The notes beneath the pieces were generated by a model that was given only the letters and a program-made list of their open reading frames with translations, was not told the DNA's origin and ran no database searches. Shown piece after piece: positions 1 through 8,813 of a DNA stretch of 38,338 bases. The position numbers were made by a program, and so were the translations under genes. The stretch spans positions 1 through 38,338 of the forward strand of contig CAZQGE010000008.1 in assembly GCA_964592815.1 (NCBI GenBank). Direction: 5' to 3'. Within the stretch, counting starts at the first letter, position 1. The number at the start of each line of letters is the position of its first letter. This DNA is from CAZQGE01 sp964592815. Its GTDB lineage: Bacteria > Bacillota > Clostridia > Christensenellales > CAG-917.

Positions 1-82
1 ATTTCAAAGTTTTTTTTATAATTCTTAGAAAAACATAACTTTATTCTAACTTTTTTGTATTGTTTTTAATTGCTTGACGTTG

Positions 83-853
83 TCATTTTAATGGCAAAAA
101 TTTGCCTTGACTTTGTTTTATTAAATTTATATCCGAACGCTCAAAAATTATATTGTTTGCATACTGTTTTGCAAGTTCAATTTTTTCGGCAGAATTTACT
201 GTCCAAGTCAAAAAAGGGAATTTGTTTAACGCTTTTTTTACATACTTATTTTGAATGTCTAAAACGTTATACGCAACAAAATCTGGTTTTGAAAGCCTTA
301 GTATCCACAACTTTCCCATAACGTCAAGAAGGTGTGTGGGTTTGCCATTCTTCTTTATAGATTTATTACTCCAAGTGCAAAGTTGCCCCGAAGGCAAATC
401 ACAGTTTTGTTTGCAATATTTTACCGCGCCAAAATTGAAAGATTGCAAAGCAATTTTGCCTTTGTAGGTCTTAAGCCTGTCGCAAGTTGCTTGCGCGATT
501 GACGTATCCCAGGGAAGAACACCTTTTATTTCACACAAAACTCCTGTGCGTCCATCGACAAATTCTAAAAATTCATCAAAAGATGGAATTTTGTATTCAG
601 TACCAAGTAAGCGAGTGTTTGTCAATTCCTGAAAAGTGCAATCTTTTACTTTTTTGTTTATACCGCAAACGCGTTTTAAGTCGTCGTCGTGAAATACAAC
701 TAATTTTCCGTCAGATGACAAGTGAACATCAATTTCTATATTAAAGCCATTTTTTATGGCTTGGTCATATGCTCCAATACTGTTTTCAGGTAAAATATCG
801 TTATGAAGCCCGCGATGAGCTATTGGAGTGTCGAAAAGCCACATAAAATTCAT
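83..853 (-). CDS. Glycerophosphodiester phosphodiesterase (GDPD family), cytoplasmic
   Basis: A 256-residue protein of the GDPD family, which hydrolyses glycerophosphodiesters to glycerol-3-phosphate and an alcohol. Visible family motifs are the HRG at residues 13-15, PENS at 22-25, the metal-binding E40 and D42 in EIDVHLSSDG, and H55 in VVFHDD. There is no signal peptide, so it probably acts inside the cell on phospholipid-derived diesters. The start is supported by a GAGG ribosome binding site 7 bases upstream on the minus strand. It diverges from lepA, with overlapping promoters. The substrate cannot be told from sequence. Family assignment is firm and the physiological role is inferred. 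Confidence 0.92.
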   Translation of the reverse strand: MNFMWLFDTPIAHRGLHNDILPENSIGAYDQAIKNGFNIEIDVHLSSDGKLVVFHDDDLKRVCGINKKVKDCTFQELTNTRLLGTEYKIPSFDEFLEFVDGRTGVLCEIKGVLPWDTSIAQATCDRLKTYKGKIALQSFNFGAVKYCKQNCDLPSGQLCTWSNKSIKKNGKPTHLLDVMGKLWILRLSKPDFVAYNVLDIQNKYVKKALNKFPFLTWTVNSAEKIELAKQYANNIIFERSDINLIKQSQGKFLPLK

Positions 854-885
854 AAGGCAACCTCAATCAAAGTAATTAAAACTTG

Positions 886-914
886 TTGATTAAATTCTAT
901 AATTCAATTATAAT
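886..914 (+). promoter_or_regulatory. lepA promoter, interlocked with the divergent GDPD promoter
   Basis: For lepA, TTGATT at 886-891 and TATAAT at 909-914 are separated by 17 bp, giving a predicted transcription start near 921. On the opposite strand TTGACA (917-922 on the plus strand reads TGTCAA) and TAGAAT (894-899 reads ATTCTA) also have a 17-bp spacer and serve the GDPD gene. The two promoters occupy the same DNA, so only one polymerase could bind at a time. Confidence 0.65.
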
Positions 915-980
915 AATGTCAATTCTTTAACGGAATTTATGCAATACTCTATTTCAACTATTCTAGCGAGGTTATATTTT

Positions 981-2783
981 TTGGACAAATCACATATACG
1001 CAATTTTTCTATAATCGCACACATTGACCACGGCAAAAGTACGCTTGCCGACCGCCTCATCGAAAAGACGGGTACTATTTCTATGCGAGAAATGTCCGAC
1101 CAGCTTTTGGATAATATGGAAATTGAAAAAGAGCGCGGAATTACAATAAAACTTCAAACTTGCAGACTTTATTACAAACATAATGGCGAAGAATATATTT
1201 TGAACCTCATTGATACTCCTGGCCACGTTGACTTCTCGTATGAAGTTTCAAGGTCGCTCGCTGCTTGTGAAGGTGCAATTTTGGTTGTTGACGCTACTCA
1301 GGGTGTTGAGGCTCAAACCCTATCAAACGTGTATTTGGCACTTGAAAACAATTTGGAAATTTTGCCTGTCCTTAATAAAATTGATTTGGCATCTGCAAAC
1401 GTTGATGGTGTAAAGGCAGAAATTGAAGATATAATTGGACTTGACACAAAAGACTGTCCGTTGGTTTCAGCAAAAGAAGGAATTGGAGTTGAAAATCTCA
1501 TTGAGCAGATTATTGAAAAGCTACCTGCTCCTACCGGCGATGCAAATGCGCCTTTGAAAGCATTGATATTTGACAGTTATTATGATAATTACCGTGGCGC
1601 AATTTCTATGGTAAGAATTTTTGACGGACAAGTTAAAGCTGGCGATTTGATTAAAATGTGCGCTAGTGGAAAGACGTTTGATGTTGTTGAAGTTGGTGTG
1701 TATTCTCCTCATATGAAAGCCACGGATAAATTGTCTGCTGGTGAAGTGGGATACATTGCAGCAAGTATAAAAAACGTTTCAGATACGGCAGTTGGCGACA
1801 CTATAACAAATGCAGAAAATCCAACAAAAACTCCATTGGCTGGCTACAAAAAAGCAACTCCTATGGTCTTTACGGGTGTTTTCCCTGCGGACGGCGCAAG
1901 ATATGACGACTTAAAGGAAGCATTGTTGAAATTGCAACTGAATGACGCATCATTAAGTTTTGACCCAGAAGTATCAAACGCTTTAGGTTTTGGTTTTAGA
2001 TGCGGTTTCTTAGGCTTGTTGCATATGGAAATTATTGAGGAGAGATTAGAACGGGAATTTGATTTAGACCTTATTACAACTACTCCAAGTGTTTCATATA
2101 AAGTTGCAAAAACAGACGGAACTGTTATTGACGTAGAAAACCCGACAGCACTTCCTAATGCAAGTACGGTTGAATATATACAAGAACCAATGGTTAAGGC
2201 AAATATTTATACTCCGCCAGAATATGTCGGGACTATTATGGAACTTTGTCAAGATAAACGCGGAGTTTTCCAAAATATGTCGTATATCGACCCAACAAGA
2301 GTGCAAATTTTGTATCGTATGCCATTGAATGAAATTGTTTACGACTTTTTTGACTATCTTAAATCTCGCACACGCGGATACGCGTCATTAGATTACGAGA
2401 TGGACGGTTATGAAAAGAGCGAACTTGTGAGGCTTGACATTATGATAAACGGCGACGTATGTGACGCATTGTCGCTTATTGTGCACAAAGATAAGGCCTA
2501 TGCAAGAGGCAGAAGCATTGCTGAACGTTTGAAAGATGTAATTCCAAAACAGTTGTTTGAAATTCCAATTCAAGCTGCCATTGGTGGAAAGATAATTGCA
2601 AGAGAAACCGTAAAAGCTATGCGAAAAGATGTTCTTGCAAAATGTTACGGCGGTGACATTTCTCGTAAGAAAAAATTACTTGAAAAACAAAAAGAAGGCA
2701 AAAAGAGAATGCGTAGAGTAGGAAACGTAGAGATTCCGAGCGAAGCGTTTATAACAATTTTGAAAGTCGGCGACGACAAATAG
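981..2783 (+). CDS. lepA: Elongation factor 4 (LepA), back-translocating ribosomal GTPase
   Basis: LepA is a ribosome-associated GTPase related to EF-G. Visible are G1 AHIDHGKST, G3 DTPGHVDF, G4 NKID, G5 SAKEG and the characteristic C-terminus with MRRVGNVEIP and AFITILKV. I place the start at the TTG at 981. It gives MDKSHIRNFS, the usual LepA N-terminus, has a GAGG ribosome binding site at 968-971, and yields 600 residues, the normal family length. An in-frame ATG at 939 would add 14 residues that the family does not normally have, and it lacks a good ribosome binding site. hemW follows 19 bases downstream, a common pairing in Bacillota. Confidence 0.95.
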   Translation: MDKSHIRNFSIIAHIDHGKSTLADRLIEKTGTISMREMSDQLLDNMEIEKERGITIKLQTCRLYYKHNGEEYILNLIDTPGHVDFSYEVSRSLAACEGAILVVDATQGVEAQTLSNVYLALENNLEILPVLNKIDLASANVDGVKAEIEDIIGLDTKDCPLVSAKEGIGVENLIEQIIEKLPAPTGDANAPLKALIFDSYYDNYRGAISMVRIFDGQVKAGDLIKMCASGKTFDVVEVGVYSPHMKATDKLSAGEVGYIAASIKNVSDTAVGDTITNAENPTKTPLAGYKKATPMVFTGVFPADGARYDDLKEALLKLQLNDASLSFDPEVSNALGFGFRCGFLGLLHMEIIEERLEREFDLDLITTTPSVSYKVAKTDGTVIDVENPTALPNASTVEYIQEPMVKANIYTPPEYVGTIMELCQDKRGVFQNMSYIDPTRVQILYRMPLNEIVYDFFDYLKSRTRGYASLDYEMDGYEKSELVRLDIMINGDVCDALSLIVHKDKAYARGRSIAERLKDVIPKQLFEIPIQAAIGGKIIARETVKAMRKDVLAKCYGGDISRKKKLLEKQKEGKKRMRRVGNVEIPSEAFITILKVGDDK

Positions 2784-2802
2784 TTTAGGACGACGAGTAA
2801 AA

Positions 2803-3924
2803 ATGCAGATATACGTTCATATTCCATTTTGCAAATCTAAATGTCAGTACTGTGACTTCAATTCATATTCATGTTGTGACGAAGCCACAGTATTTTCTTA
2901 TATATCCGCTGTTGTTCGAGAAATTATTTTTGCGTCTAAGCAGTTTGAAAAATCAACGATAAACACAGTCTATATTGGCGGTGGTACACCAAGTTTTATT
3001 GACGATGGACATATTGGCAGAATTGCAAAGGCAATAAAAGATAATTTTTTATGCGATATTTCGGAATTTACAATTGAATGTAATCCTGAAAGCGTTACAC
3101 AAGAAAAACTTGAACAATATAAGCAGTTTGGAATAAACCGAATAAGTTTAGGCGTTCAAAGTTTAGATGACAGAAATTTGCGCGCTGTTGGAAGAATTCA
3201 TACAGCTGAGCAAGCCGAAAACGCATTAAACTTGATAAAAAGCTATTTTGAAAACGTTTCTGGTGACTTGATAATAGGTTTACCTTTTGACACAGCTGAA
3301 ATAATTGAAAATGAGGTTTCTAAATTATGCGGATACGTAAAGCATCTTTCTATGTATGAACTTTCAGTTGAAGACGGAACAAAACTTTGTGAAAGAGTAA
3401 AAAAACAGGAAATTTGTTTGCCGTCTGACGACGAAGTTGTAGATTTGTTTTCAACTGCCATCAATGTGTCAAAGAGCTTTGATTTTAACAGATATGAAGT
3501 TTCAAATTTTTCAAAAGCTGGCTTTGAAGCTGTCCATAATTTCGGATATTGGACAAGAGAAGAGTATCTTGGAATTGGTGCGGGAGCATCATCGTTTTTG
3601 AAGACAACAAACGGACAAACACTTTTGCAAAAACAAATCCGATTTTCTTCTCCAAAAAACATAAATGCTTATATCGGAGGTGTTAATTGCGCTCCATCTT
3701 TTGACAAAATTCCAAGAATTGATTACGAAATTTTGAATGAAGACGAACAAGAAAAAGAAATTATTATGCTTGGATTGAGAACCTCAAAAGGAATTTCTTC
3801 TAAACTTCTTGATGGCAAAATTAGCAATGACATAGCAAAATACTTTGAAAGAAGTGGAGATAATCTTAATTTGACGGACGACGGCTTTCAAATTATGAAC
3901 ACAATTTTGTGCAAAATTTTGTAA
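2803..3924 (+). CDS. hemW: HemW, radical-SAM heme chaperone (HemN-like)
   Basis: A 373-residue radical-SAM protein. The cluster motif C10-x3-C14-x2-C17 (CKSKCQYC) is close to the N-terminus, followed by GGGTPS, which binds SAM, and IECNPES. The short N-terminus and the lepA neighbour favour HemW over true coproporphyrinogen dehydrogenase HemN. HemW binds heme and a [4Fe-4S] cluster and is thought to deliver heme to respiratory enzymes. Its presence in an otherwise anaerobic-looking organism is common. The ribosome binding site is weak (AGGACGACGAG before the ATG). It is probably cotranscribed with lepA. Confidence 0.9.
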   Translation: MQIYVHIPFCKSKCQYCDFNSYSCCDEATVFSYISAVVREIIFASKQFEKSTINTVYIGGGTPSFIDDGHIGRIAKAIKDNFLCDISEFTIECNPESVTQEKLEQYKQFGINRISLGVQSLDDRNLRAVGRIHTAEQAENALNLIKSYFENVSGDLIIGLPFDTAEIIENEVSKLCGYVKHLSMYELSVEDGTKLCERVKKQEICLPSDDEVVDLFSTAINVSKSFDFNRYEVSNFSKAGFEAVHNFGYWTREEYLGIGAGASSFLKTTNGQTLLQKQIRFSSPKNINAYIGGVNCAPSFDKIPRIDYEILNEDEQEKEIIMLGLRTSKGISSKLLDGKISNDIAKYFERSGDNLNLTDDGFQIMNTILCKIL

Positions 3925-4112
3925 AAATTAAAATTTATGTTATTTTGTTCAAAAATTAGGTTATAATAGTTATGTTCAAAAATTTAACCAACTTCTTGAC
4001 TTTTTACTTAACGCAAAATTGTCTTTAATTTTATGATAATTATACCCTGTAAAAGATTGAAATTTATATTTGCTTTTGCTATAATGCAAATATAACCTTT
4101 GGAGGCCAACTA
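3925..4112. other. Intergenic region upstream of the PRPP-synthetase-like gene
   Basis: This 188-bp AT-rich gap holds no gene that I can support. A direct repeat TGTTCAAAAATT occurs twice, about 27 bp apart, near 3947 and 3973. The downstream part carries the promoter and palindrome listed separately. No clear hemW terminator is visible. Confidence 0.6.
4057..4093 (+). promoter_or_regulatory. Promoter of the PRPP-synthetase-like gene, with a palindrome around the -10 box
   Basis: TTGAAA at 4057-4062 and TATAAT at 4080-4085 are separated by 17 bp, with a predicted start near 4092. An inverted repeat ATATTTGC (4066-4073) / GCAAATAT (4086-4093) brackets the -10 box and would suit a dimeric repressor. 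A GGAGG ribosome binding site follows at 4101-4105. No repressor is identified. Confidence 0.65.
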
Positions 4113-5270
4113 ATGACACCCGAATTTTCTGTTTTTGGAGAGACACCTTTTGCACCATTAGCCATAATTGCCACACCTGGTTCTGAAGAGCTAGCCGAAT
4201 TGATAGATAAAAGACTTGTTTCGTGGTATAATCAGGCTCAGGAGATGACGCATAAAACAAAGAAAAGCACGTTTTTGGTCAGAACCGAATGCCCAAGATT
4301 TACAAATGGTGACGCGAAAGCTGTCATTTATGAAACTGTCCGAGGCAAAGATTTGTATATCATTTGCGACGTTGGAAACCACGGCTTGAAATATAATATG
4401 ATGGGAATTGAAGTTCCAACTTCCCCAGATGAACATTTTGCAAATTTGAAACGAATTATTTGCGCAGCTACAGGCAAACCAAACAGAATTACAGTTGTTA
4501 TGCCAATGCTTTATGGTTCACGTCAACACCGTCGTTCAGCAAGAGAATCATTAGATTGCGCAGTTATGTTGCAAGAACTCCGCAATATGGGGGTTACTGA
4601 CATCATCACGTTTGACGCTCACGACCCGAGAGTTCAGAATGCTGTGCCACTTATGGGCTTTGACAATTACTTTGCGCACTACCAAATTTTGAAATCTTTT
4701 ACAAGAAAATTTCCTGAAATCAAGTTGGATAAAGATAGCTTGATGGTCATTTCGCCAGATGAAGGCGCAATGTCACGAAACGTGTATTACGCATCTGTTT
4801 TAGGACTTGATTTGGGTATGTTCTATAAACGTCGTGATTACGCACACATTGTAAATGGACGAAATCCGATTGTTGCTCACGAATATATTGGTTCACCAGT
4901 TGATGGAATGAATGTATTTGTAGCAGACGATATGATTGCAACTGGCGATTCAATTTTGAAACTTGCCAAAGAAATTAAAGACAAAGGAGCGCAAAAAGTT
5001 TTCCTTGCGCCCACGTTCGCAATATTTACAGAAGGCGTAGATAAATTTAACAAAGCATACGCCGAGGGAATTTTTGATGCTGTATTGTCAACAAATTTGA
5101 CTTACCGCACATCCGAATTGAAGGCTTGCGAATGGTTTGTGGAAGCAGATATGTCAAAATATATTGCATATATTATCACCGCTGCAAACCACAATGAATC
5201 TGTATCAAATTTGCTTGACCCGTTTGAAAAAATCAAGCAACTTGTTAATAGACTTAAAAGTGAAAATTAG
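4113..5270 (+). CDS. prs: Divergent ribose-phosphate pyrophosphokinase (PRPP synthetase) family protein
   Basis: A 385-residue member of the PRPP synthetase / phosphoribosyltransferase superfamily. The PRPP-loop signature VADDMIATGDS lies at about residues 270-280. The ATP/ribose-5-phosphate region GSRQHRRSARESL begins at about residue 135, followed by TFDAHDPRVQN, which aligns with the DLHA region of classical enzymes. YKRRDY supplies the usual KRR of the catalytic loop. It is about 70 residues longer than classical bacterial Prs (roughly 315), and both the N-terminus and the loop sequences diverge. It could be the organism's main PRPP synthetase or a specialised paralogue. Start: GGAGG at 4101-4105 and ATG at 4113. 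Confidence 0.8.
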   Translation: MTPEFSVFGETPFAPLAIIATPGSEELAELIDKRLVSWYNQAQEMTHKTKKSTFLVRTECPRFTNGDAKAVIYETVRGKDLYIICDVGNHGLKYNMMGIEVPTSPDEHFANLKRIICAATGKPNRITVVMPMLYGSRQHRRSARESLDCAVMLQELRNMGVTDIITFDAHDPRVQNAVPLMGFDNYFAHYQILKSFTRKFPEIKLDKDSLMVISPDEGAMSRNVYYASVLGLDLGMFYKRRDYAHIVNGRNPIVAHEYIGSPVDGMNVFVADDMIATGDSILKLAKEIKDKGAQKVFLAPTFAIFTEGVDKFNKAYAEGIFDAVLSTNLTYRTSELKACEWFVEADMSKYIAYIITAANHNESVSNLLDPFEKIKQLVNRLKSEN

Positions 5271-5279
5271 GAGGAAAAA

Positions 5280-5933
5280 GTGAAAATAACCTGGTTAGGG
5301 CATTCTTCTTTCAAACTTGAAGAAAGCACAGGTACGGTTGTCGTTACCGACCCTTACCATTCGTACGTCGGCTATGAAATGCCAAAAACCGACGCGAATA
5401 TTGTTACGGTAAGTCATACGCATAACGACCATTCTTTTGTCAATTCTGTTGGTGGAAATCCAACCGTTATCGACAGCGCAGGCGCATACGAAATTAGTGG
5501 CGTGCATATTCTAGGAATAACCACGTATCACGATGACGCAAAAGGAAGTATAAGAGGAGAAAATACGGTATTTAGATATCGTATGGATGGCGTTGATATT
5601 TGCCATATGGGTGACATTGGCGAAGATTGCAACGTGATGCTTGTTGAAAGCATTATGCCTGTTGATATTCTTTTGTTGCCTGTTGGCGGAACGTTTACAA
5701 TCGATGCAGCACAAGCAAAGGAATACGTTGACAGAATTATGCCTGACGTTGTCATTCCAATGCATTACAAAACAAAAGATTGCGAGTTTGACATAGACAA
5801 AATTGATAATTTTCTTGATTTGTTTGACCAAAAAGACATTATTTACAGTGATTCAGAAACCATTGAATTCGACCGCTCAGATTTTGACGGCGAAGATACA
5901 AAGGTTTTGGTTTTGAAAAAGTTTACCGAATAA
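5280..5933 (+). CDS. Metallo-beta-lactamase-fold hydrolase, UPF0173 type
   Basis: A 217-residue protein of the metallo-beta-lactamase fold. It starts MKITWLGHSSF, typical of the UPF0173 / YtkL group, and has the metal motif H46-T-H48-N-D50-H51. Further histidine and aspartate ligands are plausible in HMGDIGE and in IPMHYKTKD. Start codon GTG at 5280 is chosen because GGAGG lies at 5270-5274 and the protein begins with the canonical strand. It lies 9 bases after the PRPP-synthetase gene and is probably cotranscribed with it. The substrate of this group is unknown, so no reaction is assigned. Confidence 0.85.
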   Translation: MKITWLGHSSFKLEESTGTVVVTDPYHSYVGYEMPKTDANIVTVSHTHNDHSFVNSVGGNPTVIDSAGAYEISGVHILGITTYHDDAKGSIRGENTVFRYRMDGVDICHMGDIGEDCNVMLVESIMPVDILLLPVGGTFTIDAAQAKEYVDRIMPDVVIPMHYKTKDCEFDIDKIDNFLDLFDQKDIIYSDSETIEFDRSDFDGEDTKVLVLKKFTE

Positions 5934-5977
5934 TTCACGCAAGTTAGTTGTTTTAATACATATTTTATAGTTGTACT

Positions 5978-6000
5978 TATGTCACCTATGTGGTGACATA
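5978..6000 (+). promoter_or_regulatory. Hairpin in the rho leader
   Basis: TATGTCACC at 5978-5986 and GGTGACATA at 5992-6000 form a perfect 9-bp stem with a 5-nt loop. It ends 12 bases before the AGGAGG ribosome binding site of rho. It is not followed by a run of T, so it is not a standard terminator. It may affect rho mRNA translation or stability, or be part of rho autoregulation. Function is unknown. Confidence 0.5.
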
Positions 6001-6021
6001 GGGCGACTTTTAGGAGGATAT

Positions 6022-7581
6022 ATGGAAGGTTATACCCTTGAAGATTTGAACAAAAAATCGATATTTGAAATTAGAGATATTGCCAGAGAAGTTGGTGTTC
6101 CTGCTCCAACTAAGTCTAATAAAGGTGATTTGATTGAAATGATTTACAAAATTTCAAACGGTCAAATTGCCCCACCAGAACCACCAAGACGTGGAAGACC
6201 TAAAAAGAATGAGCCTGAAATTGATTTAATCTCTGAAAATGAAGAAAGTGTTAACGACAAAGAATGTTCAGAGGAAAAAACTGATATTAAAAAAGATTTT
6301 GAAAAGCCAACTAAATTTTTTGCTCAAAAAGATAAGCGCAGTTTTAACAAATTTGACGACAGACGTTTCCAAAGAGATAGACAAAACTTGAAATCTGCTT
6401 CTTGCCAAGAAAGCAGAAATGAAGAGCCAGAACAAGAAAGGGAAGGTTTTTTGGAGATTAACCCTGACGGATATGGTTTCTTGCGAGTTAAAAACGGAGA
6501 GTTCAATGATTTGGACGCTTATGTTAGCGCGGTAAAAATTAGACAATATAATTTGAGAAAAGGCGACTTTGTAAAAAGCACTTGCAAAATTATTCAAGAT
6601 GGAAGACCTGCTGCTGTTGTATCGGTTAAGTCTGTTAATGGAATTGATGCGTTAAAACTCGGTAAACGTCCAAATTTTGACGACTTAGTTCCTATTTATC
6701 CCGATGAAAGGATACGTCTTGAAATTCCGTCAAGACCGCGTGAGTACGCTACACGTTGTATAGATTTGGTTGCTCCAATAGGAAAAGGTCAACGTGCTAT
6801 GATTGTTTCACCTCCTAAGGCTGGTAAAACAACTTTGCTTAAAATGATTGCTGGCTCAATAGCGACAAATTATCCCAACGTTGAATTGTTGGTTTTGCTT
6901 ATTGACGAACGTCCTGAGGAAGTTACGGATATGCAACGTTCAATAAAAGGAGAAGTAGTGTTCTCTACCTTTGATGAATTGCCCGAACACCATACAAAAA
7001 CTGCTGAATTATTACTTGATAGAGCAAAACGTATGGTTGAAATGGGAAAAGACGTCGTAATACTTATGGATAGTTTGACAAGACTTGCACGTGCATACAA
7101 CCTTACAATTCCACCAACAGGCAGAACTTTGTCAGGTGGTATTGACCCTGGTGCATTACACAGCCCAAAACGCTTTTTCGGTTCGGCTAGAAATATTGAA
7201 AACGGCGGTTCTTTGACAATTATTGCAACTGCTTTGATTGATACTGGCAGCCGTATGGACGACGTTATTTTTGAGGAATTCAAAGGTACTGGTAATATGG
7301 AAATTCACCTTGACCGTCGTCTTAGTGAAAAACGCGTATTCCCAGCAATAGATTTGGCAAAAAGCGGAACAAGAAAAGAAGAATTGTTGCTTACTCCAAG
7401 CGAATTGGAAGGTACTTGGGGTGTTAGAAAAATGCTGTCGGTTGGGGATAGCTCGGAAGCAACTGAAAATTTGCTTACTATGCTGGTAAAAACAACATCT
7501 AACCGCGAATTTATTGACCAATTAAATCTTTCGCTTAAAAAATGGCAAAAAGAGGGCTATACTCTTAGAATAAATAAGTAA
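6022..7581 (+). CDS. rho: Transcription termination factor Rho
   Basis: A 519-residue Rho hexameric RNA helicase. In order: an N-terminal Rho_N helix-extension domain (about residues 1-45), a charged low-complexity insert (about 55-130), the cold-shock-like RNA-binding domain starting at EINPDGYGFLR, the ATPase P-loop PPKAGKTTLLK at about 264-274, and Walker B VVILMDS at about 345-351. The Q- and R-loop region is represented by GALHSPKRFFGSARN. The start is the ATG at 6022, behind AGGAGG. An upstream in-frame TTG at 5971 would be inside the leader hairpin region and is rejected. A DUF2804 gene follows after 15 bases. Confidence 0.95.
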   Translation: MEGYTLEDLNKKSIFEIRDIAREVGVPAPTKSNKGDLIEMIYKISNGQIAPPEPPRRGRPKKNEPEIDLISENEESVNDKECSEEKTDIKKDFEKPTKFFAQKDKRSFNKFDDRRFQRDRQNLKSASCQESRNEEPEQEREGFLEINPDGYGFLRVKNGEFNDLDAYVSAVKIRQYNLRKGDFVKSTCKIIQDGRPAAVVSVKSVNGIDALKLGKRPNFDDLVPIYPDERIRLEIPSRPREYATRCIDLVAPIGKGQRAMIVSPPKAGKTTLLKMIAGSIATNYPNVELLVLLIDERPEEVTDMQRSIKGEVVFSTFDELPEHHTKTAELLLDRAKRMVEMGKDVVILMDSLTRLARAYNLTIPPTGRTLSGGIDPGALHSPKRFFGSARNIENGGSLTIIATALIDTGSRMDDVIFEEFKGTGNMEIHLDRRLSEKRVFPAIDLAKSGTRKEELLLTPSELEGTWGVRKMLSVGDSSEATENLLTMLVKTTSNREFIDQLNLSLKKWQKEGYTLRINK

Positions 7582-7596
7582 TATAGGGAGAGAATT

Positions 7597-8625
7597 ATGA
7601 ATAATCAAATCGAAATAACCAAACCGACAAGATTGTTGGAAGAAAATGGCAATTTAGCTGTCGCTGGTTGGGCAAGACATAACTTTTTCGAGTTTGACAG
7701 ACGCTCTGCAAAACCGCGTTCACGACTGAAAGAATGGGATTTTTATCAAATCTCAAATGGAAAGTGGATGGTGCAACTTAACTTTGCTAACATAACTCTT
7801 GGAGCTGCTGCTTCCGCTTTGTTGCTAAACCTTGAAACAGGCGAAATCTTTAGTGCTACAAACTTGGAAGTTGCAACAAGAAAAAAATTCCCATTGCCAA
7901 GAAACGGTGAAGTTCCAAACTTCTTCCGTTATGAGAAAGGAAACACAATTTTACAATTTGATACACGTCGCAGTTGCAGAAAACTTGAATATAAAGGTAA
8001 AGCCAAAGGTAAAACATTTTCTATGGAATTTACTATGGATTTTATGCCTAATCACGAGAATATTACCATTGTTACCCCGTTTAAGGACAAACCATCACAC
8101 TTCTTTATGACAATGAAACAAAATTGTATGCCTTGTGCAGGAGTTGTTAAGGTAGGTGAACAAGAAATTATCTTTGACAAAAAAGATACCTTTGCAGTTT
8201 TAGACTGGGGCAGAGGAGTATGGCCATATAAAAACTTTTGGTATTGGGGCAATGGCGCAACTTATATTGATGGAAAAATATTCGGTTTTGAAGTAACGTG
8301 GCTTATTGGCGACGAGTCTAATGCCACCGAAACCTGCTTGTTCTATGACGGAAAAGCTCACAAAATTGGAAAATGCGATATTGAAAACTTTCCAAAAGAT
8401 AGGTGGATGGAGCCTTGGCACATAACGTCTGAAGATGGCAGATTTGACGTAACTATGACGCCATTCCACGACCATAAAAGTGGCGCATTGGTGTTCAATG
8501 CAGTTGGTATGTTGTCGCACCAAGTTCACGGATTATGGAATGGATATGCAATTTTAGATGACGGAACAAAACTTGAAATCAAAGATATGTACGCCTTCTG
8601 TGAATATGTAGAAAATCGTTGGTAA
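7597..8625 (+). CDS. DUF2804 family protein
   Basis: A 342-residue protein of the DUF2804 family, recognised from its beginning (KPTRLLEENGNLAVAGWARH) and the tryptophan-rich centre (FAVLDWGRGVWPYKNFWYW). It has no signal peptide and no membrane segment. The predicted character is beta-rich and soluble. Members are often thought to be lipocalin- or carotenoid-hydratase-like in fold, but no activity is established and none is assigned here. AGGGAGAG precedes the ATG. It shares the rho transcript and is closed by the hairpin at 8636-8690. Confidence 0.75.
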   Translation: MNNQIEITKPTRLLEENGNLAVAGWARHNFFEFDRRSAKPRSRLKEWDFYQISNGKWMVQLNFANITLGAAASALLLNLETGEIFSATNLEVATRKKFPLPRNGEVPNFFRYEKGNTILQFDTRRSCRKLEYKGKAKGKTFSMEFTMDFMPNHENITIVTPFKDKPSHFFMTMKQNCMPCAGVVKVGEQEIIFDKKDTFAVLDWGRGVWPYKNFWYWGNGATYIDGKIFGFEVTWLIGDESNATETCLFYDGKAHKIGKCDIENFPKDRWMEPWHITSEDGRFDVTMTPFHDHKSGALVFNAVGMLSHQVHGLWNGYAILDDGTKLEIKDMYAFCEYVENRW

Positions 8626-8635
8626 AAATCAAATT

Positions 8636-8690
8636 TTAACGGCAATTTGAGGTAATTCGTTAATGAAATTACTTGTCAAGTTGCCGTTAA
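8636..8690 (+). terminator. Long inverted repeat closing the rho-DUF2804 unit
   Basis: TTAACGGCAATTTGA at 8636-8650 pairs with TCAAGTTGCCGTTAA at 8676-8690, with one G-U pair in 15. An inner pairing involves GTAATT and AATTAC. No T-run follows, so it may be a weak or Rho-assisted terminator or an RNA-stabilising 3' end. It is symmetric and could act in both directions. Confidence 0.55.
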
Positions 8691-8709
8691 TAATATATAA
8701 TCATCAACG

Positions 8710-8790
8710 TTGGGTTTAGATTATTGCTATCTTACGGACATAGTTGGACATTGTGGTTTTGTTTTCCACATTACTCCAACTCAAACCCAA
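8710..8790 (+). repeat. Nested inverted repeat upstream of tRNA-Ser
   Basis: Three nested stems occur: TTGGGTTT (8710-8717) with AAACCCAA (8783-8790), AGTTGGA (8742-8748) with TCCAACT (8775-8781), and TGTGG (8752-8756) with CCACA (8766-8770). It has no T-run and no tRNA, T-box or riboswitch signature that I recognise. It lies immediately before a -10-like TAAAAT (8793-8798) for the tRNA. Function is unknown. Confidence 0.5.
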
Positions 8791-8813
8791 TGTAAAATTA
8801 AACAAAAAGGAAT

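Noticed and set aside
5971..6021. TTG start for Rho
   Set aside because: The added residues overlap the leader hairpin and the AGGAGG site. The ATG at 6022 has ideal spacing.
8700..8813. T-box leader upstream of tRNA-Ser
   Set aside because: No conserved T-box antiterminator sequence and no aminoacyl-tRNA synthetase or amino acid gene downstream.
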